Shown piece after piece: positions 44,343 through 51,765 of a DNA stretch of 64,000 nucleotides. Each line of letters begins with the position of its first letter. Positions within the stretch are counted from its first letter, which is position 1. The DNA lies in assembly GCA_964650315.1 (NCBI GenBank), contig CAZYQE010000002.1:62001-126000 (forward strand), read 5' to 3'. The stretch is from CAJMSU01 sp964650315. GTDB lineage: Bacteria; Bacillota_I; Bacilli_A; RF39; UBA660. Under the pieces are notes generated by a model. It was given only the letters and a program-made list of their open reading frames with translations. It made no database searches and had not been told where the DNA came from. The translations under genes and the position numbers were made by a program.

Positions 44343-45326
44343 TTGAAATGTAAAAATATTTTTTTAAAATTTATGATTCTTCTTCTAATTATAATACCCA
44401 TAAATACATTTGCTTATTCAAAATATATAATTGCTTCTGGTAAAACCATCGGAATAGAAGTTAATTCCAAAGGTATTTTAGTTGTAGGTTTCTATAAAAT
44501 TAATAATGAATATATCGCAAAGAATGCTGGTTTTAAAATAGGTGATAATATAATCAAAATAAATAATAAACCAGTGGATAAAATAGATACCATGATAGAT
44601 ATTATTAATAATAAAGATTCTAATAAAATAAACTTTACTATAATTAGAGATAAAAAAGTAGAAAATATTAATTTAAACCTAGTAGGAGATAATAGTGGTA
44701 TTTTAAAAACGGGATTATATGTAAAAGATCAAATAAATGGTATTGGTACACTTACTTATATAGATCCTAATACTAAAATATTTGGTGCCCTAGGACATGA
44801 AATAATAGAAAGTACTACTGCTAAGAAATTTGAAATAAAAGATGGTAAAATATTTTCTGCTAATGTATCTGATATAACTAAAAGTAGAAGTGGTGATGCT
44901 GGAGAAAAAAATGCTGAATATAATAAAGACAAAGTAGATGGTAACATTAAAAATAATGATATAACAGGTATTTATGGTACTTATAGTAATGCTATAAAGA
45001 ATTTAAAAACAATAGAAGTAGGGGAAATTAATAATATAAAGAAAGGTAATGCTATAATTAAAACAGTAGTTAACAATAACAAAGTAGAAGATTTTGATAT
45101 TGAAATAATTAGTATAGATAAAAATAGTAAAAATAAAAATATATTATTCCAAATAACTGATAAAAGATTATTAAATAAAACTGGTGGAGTAGTACAAGGT
45201 ATGAGTGGTTCTCCAATAATACAAGATAATAAAATAATAGGTGCAGTCAATTATGTTATTGTAAATGATACTACTAAAGGTTATGGTATATTTATTACTA
45301 CTATGTTAGAAGAAGGAGAAAAATAG
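44343..45326 (+). CDS. spoIVB: SpoIVB serine peptidase (family S55)
   Basis: 327 residues. SpoIVB is made in the forespore, crosses the inner membrane and cleaves SpoIVFA, triggering sigma-K activation in the mother cell. A signal or anchor helix (1-25), a PDZ domain (IAKNAGFKIGDNIIKINNKPV), then the catalytic domain with His in GALGHEI near 152, Asp near LLNKTGG, and Ser in GGVVQGMSGSPII near 288 are all in place. The start codon is TTG: AAGGAG is 8 bases upstream of it and overlaps the alternative GTG at 44334. Usual neighbours recN and spo0A are not here. Confidence 0.92.
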   Translation: MKCKNIFLKFMILLLIIIPINTFAYSKYIIASGKTIGIEVNSKGILVVGFYKINNEYIAKNAGFKIGDNIIKINNKPVDKIDTMIDIINNKDSNKINFTIIRDKKVENINLNLVGDNSGILKTGLYVKDQINGIGTLTYIDPNTKIFGALGHEIIESTTAKKFEIKDGKIFSANVSDITKSRSGDAGEKNAEYNKDKVDGNIKNNDITGIYGTYSNAIKNLKTIEVGEINNIKKGNAIIKTVVNNNKVEDFDIEIISIDKNSKNKNILFQITDKRLLNKTGGVVQGMSGSPIIQDNKIIGAVNYVIVNDTTKGYGIFITTMLEEGEK

Positions 45327-45347
45327 AGACTAATGTCTCTATTTTTG
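45322..45347 (+). terminator. Intrinsic terminator of spoIVB
   Basis: The 9-bp stem AATAGAGAC / GTCTCTATT has a 4-base loop and is followed by TTTG. It includes the stop codon. Confidence 0.9.
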
Positions 45348-45436
45348 TATAAATATTTATTAAAAGTTAATAATATTAGTAGTTTATTTTTATACACAAA
45401 TATGTTATTATATTAAGTCATATAGGGGATGATTAT

Positions 45437-45739
45437 ATGAAAATCTGGAGAAAAATAAAATTAAAAGATAAAAATGAAGAAGTAAATACTATATCTAAAT
45501 CATTAACTAATTATTTATATGGATATGGACCTATTAGAGATATATGTAGAAAATATAAAATTAGTAATAAAGACAGAAAAATATTAGACCAATATACATC
45601 AAATAGAATAGCTGGATTATTAATGCTATATCTATCTAAAGACACTAAAAGAATTAATGATATAGTAAATAAATATAATATTCCAGATAGTAGTATTGAT
45701 GAAATAATCCCTGAATTAGAAGGATATATAAACAAATAA
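45437..45739 (+). CDS. Unrecognised small helical protein
   Basis: 100 residues with predicted helices throughout and no membrane segment. The centre resembles a helix-turn-helix-like arrangement (RDICRKYKISNKDRKIL and INDIVNKYNIPDSSIDEI are two similar segments), so an internal duplication is possible. AGGGGATGAT precedes the ATG. It sits between spoIVB and spoIIM; whether it belongs to sporulation is unknown. Confidence 0.65.
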   Translation: MKIWRKIKLKDKNEEVNTISKSLTNYLYGYGPIRDICRKYKISNKDRKILDQYTSNRIAGLLMLYLSKDTKRINDIVNKYNIPDSSIDEIIPELEGYINK

Positions 45740-45765
45740 AAAAAAAGAACACTAGTTCTTTTTTT
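45740..45765 (+). terminator. Bidirectional intrinsic terminator
   Basis: The 11-bp stem (45740-45750 with 45755-45765) has an ACTA loop, with A-run and T-run. It serves the 100-residue gene and the short minus-strand gene that ends at 45764. Confidence 0.92.
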
Positions 45766-45850
45766 ATAGATAAATTAATATTCCAAAAAAACCAACTAAC
45801 ATAACTATAGCTAAAAATGCTGCTACAAATTTAATAACTTTATCATTCAT
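45764..45850 (-). CDS. 28-residue transmembrane peptide
   Basis: A complete short reading frame. On the minus strand GAGGTG lies 6 bases before the ATG, codons run to a TAA, and the terminator follows directly. The peptide starts MNDKVIKF and continues as a single hydrophobic helix ending GILIYL. Its layout (short basic start, one helix) resembles the DUF4044/Prli42 type of tiny Bacilli membrane proteins, but a length this small makes family assignment weak. The ribosome site plus terminator make translation likely. Confidence 0.65.
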   Translation of the reverse strand: MNDKVIKFVAAFLAIVMLVGFFGILIYL

Positions 45851-45941
45851 TATAAACACCTCATATTAATTATAAAATAAATGTAGAAAAAAGTAAATTT
45901 ATTTTTAGTATATAATATATAAATAAATAATATTATTTAAT

Positions 45942-46541
45942 ATGAATATACTAATACATAAAATAAAAAATAATAAACTACTATTTATACTATTAATTAT
46001 TATAATAATCTCAATAATTATAGGAATATTATTTCCATCTATAATATCTAATAGTAATAAAAAACTAATATTATCATACTTAGATAATTTCTTTTATAAA
46101 ATAAAAAAAAGTAATTTAAATTATACTAATGCATTTATAAGTAGTATATCTACTAATACTATAATATCTATATTTATATGGTTATTAGGTATATCTATAA
46201 TAGGAATATTATTTATAATTGCACTATTAATTATAAAAAGCTTTATATTAGGTTTTTCTTTTAGTAGTATAATTACTTCTTATGGATTAAAAGGTATTAT
46301 AATTGGATTAGTCTATATAATACCTTTAATATTAAATTTATTTATATACTTAGTATTATGTTATTATGCAATAGATTTTTCTTTAATACTATTTAATTAT
46401 TTATTTAAAAAAAGAACTAATATAGGAAATAATATAGTAAAAAGATATATTAAAGTACTTATAATATCTATTATATTTTTATTAATATCATCTTTAATAG
46501 AAATATATATAATACCCAATGTTATAGTTTTATTATTATAA
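45942..46541 (+). CDS. spoIIM: Stage II sporulation protein M
   Basis: 199 residues with about five membrane helices. SpoIIM forms, with SpoIID and SpoIIP, the peptidoglycan-degrading complex that drives engulfment of the forespore. The motif around WLLGISIIGILF and the following ALLIIKSFILGFSFSSII is the family core. No Shine-Dalgarno sequence is visible before the ATG; a TATAAT at 45911-45916 would give a leader of about 20 bases. spoIID and spoIIP are not in this window. Confidence 0.88.
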   Translation: MNILIHKIKNNKLLFILLIIIIISIIIGILFPSIISNSNKKLILSYLDNFFYKIKKSNLNYTNAFISSISTNTIISIFIWLLGISIIGILFIIALLIIKSFILGFSFSSIITSYGLKGIIIGLVYIIPLILNLFIYLVLCYYAIDFSLILFNYLFKKRTNIGNNIVKRYIKVLIISIIFLLISSLIEIYIIPNVIVLLL

Positions 46542-46549
46542 AATTTAAA

Positions 46550-46594
46550 AAGTGTCAATTTACACTTGATTATTTACATAAAATTGTCTATAAT
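46550..46594 (+). promoter_or_regulatory. Promoter overlapped by an inverted repeat (likely operator)
   Basis: The dyad AAGTGT-N6-ACACTT (46550-46567) overlaps the -35 TTGATT (46566-46571), which is 17 bases from TATAAT (46589-46594). It lies directly ahead of the XRE regulator gene, an arrangement expected for autorepression. Alternatively the dyad is part of the spoIIM terminator, but no proper T-tract follows. Confidence 0.55.
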
Positions 46595-46615
46595 TATATT
46601 GGAGGGTAGATAAAG

Positions 46616-47383
46616 ATGAAAGAATTAAATACAGCATTAACAGAATTAGGAATAAGTAAGGTTAGATTGGCTAAATATTTAGGAGTATCTAGACAAATGT
46701 TATATAACTATCTAGCAATAGAAAATTTAGATGAATGGCCTAAAGAAAAAGCTGCTAAATTATTTAGTTTATTAAATATAGAAAGTAAAGAAGAGTTAAA
46801 AGATTTAAAAATAACTGGAGATTATATAATTGAAGTTGAACATAGATTAAAAGAAGGAGTTAAAGATTCTTCTAATAGGGAAATAATTGCTGATTTAAAA
46901 GGCTTTAATAAGAAAGAACAAGAATTATTATCCGAAATCATTAATTTATTAAAAGAGAAATTAGCAAACGATAAGACTAAAGAAACATATAATACTTATG
47001 TATATTTATATAACTTCTTACAATCAATGGAAACTACTGAAGAATTAAAATATATATTAGCGTATATGTCTAAGTCTTTAGGATTTACTGATCCTGTAGA
47101 ATTTTCATTTAATAAAGATAAACAATTTATCTTTGAAAGTATTATGTTTAGTGCGATGACACTATATAATGGTGGAGGAGCATCTAAAACAAGAATTAGT
47201 GAGACTCATAAGAAGTTTGTACAAGATATAGAACATAAAAATGAAGAAAAATTATCTCGTACACAAGAATTAAATACTGCGAAAGTACAAGCATTAAAAG
47301 AATTAGGATATAGTGAAATTAATGAAGAAAATGCTAAAGAAGTACTAGAAAAGATTGCAGAAATTGAATCTAGAAAAGTATAA
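46616..47383 (+). CDS. XRE-family DNA-binding regulator with helical C-terminal domain
   Basis: 255 residues. An N-terminal helix-turn-helix (ISKVRLAKYLGVSRQMLYNYL, about 13-33) is followed by a long helical region without a recognised ligand domain, including YNGGGASKTRISETHKKF near 190. The helix-turn-helix plus the dyad in its promoter suggest autoregulation. GGAGG lies 10 bases before the ATG. Target genes cannot be told from sequence. Confidence 0.8.
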   Translation: MKELNTALTELGISKVRLAKYLGVSRQMLYNYLAIENLDEWPKEKAAKLFSLLNIESKEELKDLKITGDYIIEVEHRLKEGVKDSSNREIIADLKGFNKKEQELLSEIINLLKEKLANDKTKETYNTYVYLYNFLQSMETTEELKYILAYMSKSLGFTDPVEFSFNKDKQFIFESIMFSAMTLYNGGGASKTRISETHKKFVQDIEHKNEEKLSRTQELNTAKVQALKELGYSEINEENAKEVLEKIAEIESRKV

Positions 47384-47404
47384 CTACCAAATTGGTAGTT
47401 TTTT
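47382..47404 (+). terminator. Intrinsic terminator
   Basis: The 7-bp stem AACTACC / GGTAGTT has a 5-base loop and is followed by TTTTC. Confidence 0.9.
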
Positions 47405-47473
47405 CTTGTAATTATATTAGTTTTATGTTATCATAACGTTCCCATGTCAAAAGGGGAGGAGAGGACTGACAGA

Positions 47474-48007
47474 ATGAAAAAAAACATAAAACATTGGTTG
47501 AGTAGAAATTTTAGAAAATCTAAATGTGCAGAAGTATTAGATGGTATATTAGAAAAAGATGAAATACTATATTCATATATTGATTGGGAAGATGAAGATT
47601 ATTATACTAAGAAAAATAATACTTTCATTAAATATAATATTGATGAATATAATAATGTTAAAATACGTATAAGTGATCCTAATAGAAAAATTGGTATAAA
47701 GATTACTAATGAAGGTAATCATATAGCAATCAGAGATAAAAAAATATATAAAGAAGCAACAATAGATGAATATCGTATTGTACATAATCTAGATAATACA
47801 TCCTACTTTGAACACAAAAATCTATCTAAATATCGTAATGGAGAGCTTAAAGTTAATTATAAACGCAGTATGCAGATAGAAAACGCTAATGGTAAATTAA
47901 TTAATTATTATGATAGTACAGAAGAAAAGAGTGAAGATAAAGAAGAAAAAAAATACAACAAAGTATATCATAATAATAGAAAAAAATATGTTAAACATCA
48001 CTTTTAG
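47474..48007 (+). CDS. Unrecognised basic protein
   Basis: 177 residues, Lys/Asn/Tyr-rich, with no membrane segment. Its centre is predicted beta-rich (VKIRISDPNRKIGIKI and similar). The C-terminus is a run of Lys/Glu ending in His. A GGAGGAGAGG site lies about 10 bases upstream of ATG 47474; an in-frame ATG at 47444 is possible but lies before that site. The family is not recognised. Confidence 0.65.
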   Translation: MKKNIKHWLSRNFRKSKCAEVLDGILEKDEILYSYIDWEDEDYYTKKNNTFIKYNIDEYNNVKIRISDPNRKIGIKITNEGNHIAIRDKKIYKEATIDEYRIVHNLDNTSYFEHKNLSKYRNGELKVNYKRSMQIENANGKLINYYDSTEEKSEDKEEKKYNKVYHNNRKKYVKHHF

Positions 48008-48018
48008 TGGTGTTTTTC
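47993..48018 (+). terminator. Intrinsic terminator
   Basis: A 10-bp stem (47993-48002 with 48006-48015, one T-G pair) has a 3-base loop and TTTTT. It overlaps the stop codon. Confidence 0.88.
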
Positions 48019-48036
48019 TCTATTTATATTACTTCC

Positions 48037-48180
48037 TATAATTGATATTATGTTAACTTCTATATAGTTATATATAAAATATACGTATAAATAAATGAAT
48101 AATTAATAAAATATTATTATAAATTATTACTACACGACTCTACTCTATTTATAAGAATAAGAGAAGTTGTTTTTTTTTAT
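48037..48180 (+). ncRNA. Possible small RNA ended by a T9 terminator
   Basis: No gene lies between 48008 and 48404. A TATAAT at 48037-48042 and a hairpin followed by nine T (48167-48178) bound a transcript of about 130 bases without a credible reading frame. AACTTCT near its 5' end (48054-48060) is complementary to AGAAGTT in the terminator arm, so two folds are possible. The rest is too AT-rich to judge. Confidence 0.35.
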
Positions 48181-48239
48181 AAAAATATTTTTATAATTTA
48201 ATTTATATATTATTAATTACTTATATATAATTAAGTACA

Positions 48240-48350
48240 TATATCTATCCCTCTCTCCCCTAATAAAGAGAAGAGGGCATGTTAATTTTAAGCCATTTAA
48301 CTCTACTTAGATGGATAGTTCTCCATCTCGATTCATTTTAGAGAAGGTAG
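48240..48350 (+). ncRNA. Candidate structured RNA, GC-elevated block with three hairpins
   Basis: This block is clearly richer in G and C than its surroundings and codes for nothing. Hairpin 1 pairs CCCTCTCTC (48249-48257) with 48268-48277 (one bulged A). Hairpin 2 pairs GTTAA (48281) with TTAAC (48297). Hairpin 3 pairs AGATGGA (48309) with TCCATCT (48322). CTATCC (48245) can alternatively pair with GGATAG (48313). It could be a leader element of the DUF1540 gene or an independent RNA. It does not match the SRP, RNase P, tmRNA or common riboswitch consensus sequences that I know. Confidence 0.45.
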
Positions 48351-48404
48351 TATTTTTGTATAAAATATATTTATAGGTACATAATACTATTTAGGAGGAT
48401 AATT

Positions 48405-48647
48405 ATGAGAAAAAAGAATAAAAATAATATTAATTGTGACGTAGAAAACTGTAAGTATAATAATCCAGAAGAGGGTTCATGTGAATTGGATGAAATACAA
48501 GTAAGTAATAGTTCTGAAGTTGATGAGTGTTCTGATAAAGATGATACTGCATGTGAAAGTTTTGAATCTGAAGAGGGGGAACTTACAGATGAAGTATATG
48601 AAGTAGAATCTGAAAATGAAGATGAAGAAGAAAAAGAAGAAGATTAA
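48405..48647 (+). CDS. DUF1540-like Cys-containing acidic protein
   Basis: 80 residues. The N-terminal half has the DUF1540 pattern (INCDVENCKYN...GSCELDEIQV...CSDKDDTACESF), with five or six Cys that probably bind a metal. The C-terminal half is an extremely acidic Glu/Asp tail. AGGAGGA precedes the ATG, and TGTATAAAAT lies upstream. DUF1540 proteins are common in spore formers and Clostridia and their role is unknown. Confidence 0.82.
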   Translation: MRKKNKNNINCDVENCKYNNPEEGSCELDEIQVSNSSEVDECSDKDDTACESFESEEGELTDEVYEVESENEDEEEKEED

Positions 48648-48663
48648 TATCTTCTTCTTTTTT
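48631..48663 (+). terminator. Bidirectional intrinsic terminator
   Basis: The 9-bp stem GAAGAAGAT / ATCTTCTTC is extended by A-T pairs, has a TAAT loop, and contains the DUF1540 stop codon. It also precedes the end of deoB on the other strand. Confidence 0.92.
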
Positions 48664-48675
48664 ATAACTCCCCTA

Positions 48676-49845
48676 TTATTCTAATTCATCTAAAACACTA
48701 ACACCAAACTTAGGTTCATCTACATCAAAGTTATCAGCTATTGTTGCACCTATATCAGCTAAAGTATCAAATGGTTCTAATCTTTTAGCTTCTTTTAAAT
48801 TTCTACTATACATAATTACTGGTACATTTTCTCTAGTATGATCATTTCCTTTAAATGTAGGATCATTACCATGATCTGCTGTTATTATTAATAAATCATC
48901 ATTTTCTAATTTATTTAAAATAATTGGTATATCTACATCTAACTCTTCAATAGCTTTAGCATACCCTTCTCCATCTCTAGTATGTCCATATAAACTATCA
49001 AAATCAGATAAATTAACCATACATAGTCCAGTAAAATTCTTATCCATAATATCTATAAATTTATTTATAGCTTCACCATTACCAGAAGCTTTAATAGACT
49101 TATTAATACCTTGTCCATCAAATATATCATTTATTTTACCAATACCTATAACATTATACTTATTAGCAATTAAACTATCTAAAACAGACTTCTCTGGGGG
49201 TTTAATAGAATAATCTCTTCTACTACTATTAATTAATTTATAGTTACCTGGAGTACCATTAAATGGTCTAGCAATTACTCTACCTACTCTCCACTCTTCT
49301 CTTAATGTGATAGCTCTAATTTTCTCACAATACTTATATAATGTAGAAATAGGAATATTATCTTCATGAGCAGCAATTTGTAAATCTGAATCTGCAGATG
49401 TATATACTATTAAAGATCCATAATTTTGTTGCCTTTCACCTAATTCATTAATAATAGATAAATTATCAATACAACACTTATTACCAATAACTCTTCTACC
49501 AGTCAATTGCTCTATAGTAGAAATTAATTCAGTAGAAAAACCAGAATTAAATGTTCTAAATGGAATATTATTTTTAATACCCATCATTTCATAATGACCA
49601 TTTAAACTATCTTTCCCAGCATTATTAGGTTTAGCAATACTATAATATGCTTCTACATCTTTATCTTCATTCATATTTAAAGTATCTAAAAAACCAATTT
49701 TCTTTAAATTAGGTACAAATAAATCATACTTTTCTTTAATATGACCTAATGTATTAGCACCAACATCCCCAAAATTACTAGCATCATTAGTTTCCCCTAC
49801 TCCTAGTCCATCAAGAACCATTAAAAATATTCTTTTAAATTTCAT
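48676..49845 (-). CDS. deoB: Phosphopentomutase
   Basis: 389 residues. It interconverts ribose/deoxyribose 1- and 5-phosphate in nucleoside salvage. Alkaline-phosphatase superfamily metal sites are visible: DGLGVG with a Thr/Asp near the start (FGDVGANTLGH), the GKDSLNGHYEM region, and ITADHGNDPTFKGNDHTRE near 320-340. It directly follows xerD (2 bases apart), the same xerD-deoB order as in Bacillus. Confidence 0.95.
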   Translation of the reverse strand: MKFKRIFLMVLDGLGVGETNDASNFGDVGANTLGHIKEKYDLFVPNLKKIGFLDTLNMNEDKDVEAYYSIAKPNNAGKDSLNGHYEMMGIKNNIPFRTFNSGFSTELISTIEQLTGRRVIGNKCCIDNLSIINELGERQQNYGSLIVYTSADSDLQIAAHEDNIPISTLYKYCEKIRAITLREEWRVGRVIARPFNGTPGNYKLINSSRRDYSIKPPEKSVLDSLIANKYNVIGIGKINDIFDGQGINKSIKASGNGEAINKFIDIMDKNFTGLCMVNLSDFDSLYGHTRDGEGYAKAIEELDVDIPIILNKLENDDLLIITADHGNDPTFKGNDHTRENVPVIMYSRNLKEAKRLEPFDTLADIGATIADNFDVDEPKFGVSVLDELE

Positions 49846-49847
49846 CT

Positions 49848-50735
49848 TTACACTTCCTTATCAACTCTAGGATGATATTTTTTATAATCTTTACTTACTT
49901 TATCATCACTTACATGGGTATATATCTTAGTAGTAGATATATCAGAATGTCCTAACATTTCCTGTATACTTCTTAAGTCTGCTCCCCTATTTAATAAATG
50001 AGTCGCAAAAGAATGTCGCAAAGTATGTGGAGAAATATCAGCATTAAGACCTTTTTCTTTTAAAATCTTCTTTAAGTTTTTAAAAAAACCTTGTCTAGTC
50101 ATTCCTCTACCATGATTATTTAAAAATAATTTATTATCATCTTTACCCTTTAACATGGAACCTCTAACTTCTAAATACATATTTAAATAATAGATAGAAT
50201 ACTCACCTAGTGGTATTTCCCTTTCTTTACTACCTTTACCCATTATTCTAATTATACAGTTTGTAGTATCAATATCATTTAAAGTTAAAGATACTAATTC
50301 ACTGACTCTAAGCCCAGTCCCATACATCAATTCTAACATAGCTTTATTACGGTAGTCAAACATAGTCTTTAGTTCAATATCAAGTAATTTATCTACATCT
50401 TCAACACTTAAAGTCTTAGGTAATTTCTTTTGTAATTTAGGTCTATCTATAAATAAAGATATATCTTCTTTAACAACATTTTCTTTATACAAATATTTAT
50501 GAAAATTCTTTATAACAGTTAAATTATGTGCAATAGTACTACTCTTTTCATTATTATTTCTACTCTTTAAAAATCCCTTAATATCATCACTACTAATATC
50601 TTCTACTCTATCTTTCTTAATATAATCTTTATATATACATAAATCATTATAATATGATTCTTTAGTCTTATCAGAAAGTCCTTTTTCAAAGACACAATAA
50701 TTTATAAAATCATTAATCGCATCCTCTATTTTCAT
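49848..50735 (-). CDS. xerD: Tyrosine recombinase XerD
   Basis: 295 residues. Acts with XerC or CodV at dif to resolve chromosome dimers. An N-terminal SAM-like DNA-binding domain (1-90) precedes the catalytic domain with Arg in GTGLRVSEL near 150, HTLRHSFATH near 243, GHSDISTT, and the Tyr in KIYTHVS near 275, all present. Coupling to deoB supports the XerD (RipX) assignment over an integrase of a mobile element. AGGTGAG precedes the start. Confidence 0.92.
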   Translation of the reverse strand: MKIEDAINDFINYCVFEKGLSDKTKESYYNDLCIYKDYIKKDRVEDISSDDIKGFLKSRNNNEKSSTIAHNLTVIKNFHKYLYKENVVKEDISLFIDRPKLQKKLPKTLSVEDVDKLLDIELKTMFDYRNKAMLELMYGTGLRVSELVSLTLNDIDTTNCIIRIMGKGSKEREIPLGEYSIYYLNMYLEVRGSMLKGKDDNKLFLNNHGRGMTRQGFFKNLKKILKEKGLNADISPHTLRHSFATHLLNRGADLRSIQEMLGHSDISTTKIYTHVSDDKVSKDYKKYHPRVDKEV

Positions 50736-50770
50736 ATACTCACCTTCTATATATATTATATATAATTATA

Positions 50771-50798
50771 TTGATTATTACAAGAAATCTGCTATAAT
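50771..50798 (+). promoter_or_regulatory. Sigma-A promoter of the amidoligase gene
   Basis: TTGATT (50771-50776), a 16-base spacer ending in TGC, and TATAAT (50793-50798). The start of the gene follows at 50824 behind GGAAGTGAT. Confidence 0.65.
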
Positions 50799-50823
50799 AT
50801 ATAGCTACATTGGAAGTGATACT

Positions 50824-51729
50824 ATGGAATACAAAGATAAATTAAATATAAGTAAAGATTTTAAATTTGGCATAGAATTAGAATTTACTAATATTAATAT
50901 TGCTTATTTATATACAATTATGAAAGATAAGTTTCCAGTACAATTTAAATTAAATCATAAAATGGATGATTTTGATTTTGATAAAAATTGGTGCTTAGAT
51001 CAAGAAAATTCTGTCACAAATGTAGAAAAACATAACGAATATGATAGATATATAGGTGGAGAATTATCTTCTAGAACATTTACTGATACTAATCATGATT
51101 GGAAAGAAATATATGATGTATGTAATTTTTTAAAAGAAAATGATTGTAAAACAGATGAAACTTGTGCTTTTCATATGCATATAAGTAATAATAAGTTTCA
51201 TAAGAATTTAAAATTTTATGAAGGACTATATAAATTACTTCTTCTATATGAAGATGATTTTAAAATATTTTATATGGGAGATAAATATATAGAAAGACCT
51301 AAATCTAAAGATTATGCTGTTCCATTAAAAAACAGATTATTAGAAAAAATTGATAATATAGATTTTAATAACTATGAAAGTGTATATCAAAACTTATTCG
51401 CACTACAATATGATGATTTTTCTACTAAAGATGGCCTACATGTAAACTATGATATTAATGACATAGAAGTTAGATATCCTAATGGAACTATAGATCCTAA
51501 TATAGTTCAAAATAATGTTAATTTTACTTTAAAATTATTTGATTCTTTATTAAATAATAAAATAAGTATAGATAAATTAGATTATTTAGTAAAACTAAAA
51601 AAAGAAGGTAGAGATATCAGAAATATACATCCTAGAGAGTTTAGAGAATTAGTTACTACAATATCTAACGATTTTACTGATGAAAGAGATTTTATAGGAC
51701 AATACAAAAAAGTATTGAGTTCTAAATAA
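50824..51729 (+). CDS. Amidoligase-family enzyme (COOH-NH2 ligase type)
   Basis: 301 residues. Motifs of the amidoligase fold, related to glutamine synthetase and glutamate-cysteine ligase, are present: FGIELEF near 18-24, GGELSSRTF near 80, CAFHMHIS near 113-120 and the later RYPNGTID Arg segment. The family links amino groups to carboxylates, often in peptide-tag or cell-wall modification. Usual partners (gamma-glutamylcyclotransferase, ATP-grasp or peptidase genes) are absent, so the substrate is open. The gene stands alone with its own promoter. Confidence 0.78.
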   Translation: MEYKDKLNISKDFKFGIELEFTNINIAYLYTIMKDKFPVQFKLNHKMDDFDFDKNWCLDQENSVTNVEKHNEYDRYIGGELSSRTFTDTNHDWKEIYDVCNFLKENDCKTDETCAFHMHISNNKFHKNLKFYEGLYKLLLLYEDDFKIFYMGDKYIERPKSKDYAVPLKNRLLEKIDNIDFNNYESVYQNLFALQYDDFSTKDGLHVNYDINDIEVRYPNGTIDPNIVQNNVNFTLKLFDSLLNNKISIDKLDYLVKLKKEGRDIRNIHPREFRELVTTISNDFTDERDFIGQYKKVLSSK

Positions 51730-51765
51730 TCTTTTTTTATGTTAAAATATATATAGGTGATAATT

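Noticed and set aside
48240..48350. 6S RNA, SRP RNA or tmRNA for the structured block
   Set aside because: No long closing stem with central bubble (6S), no SRP domain IV tetraloop sequence and no tag-coding frame or tRNA-like ends were found.
49848..50735. Phage or mobile-element integrase
   Set aside because: XerD-type length and motifs, coupling to deoB as in Bacillus, and no att-like repeats or phage genes nearby.
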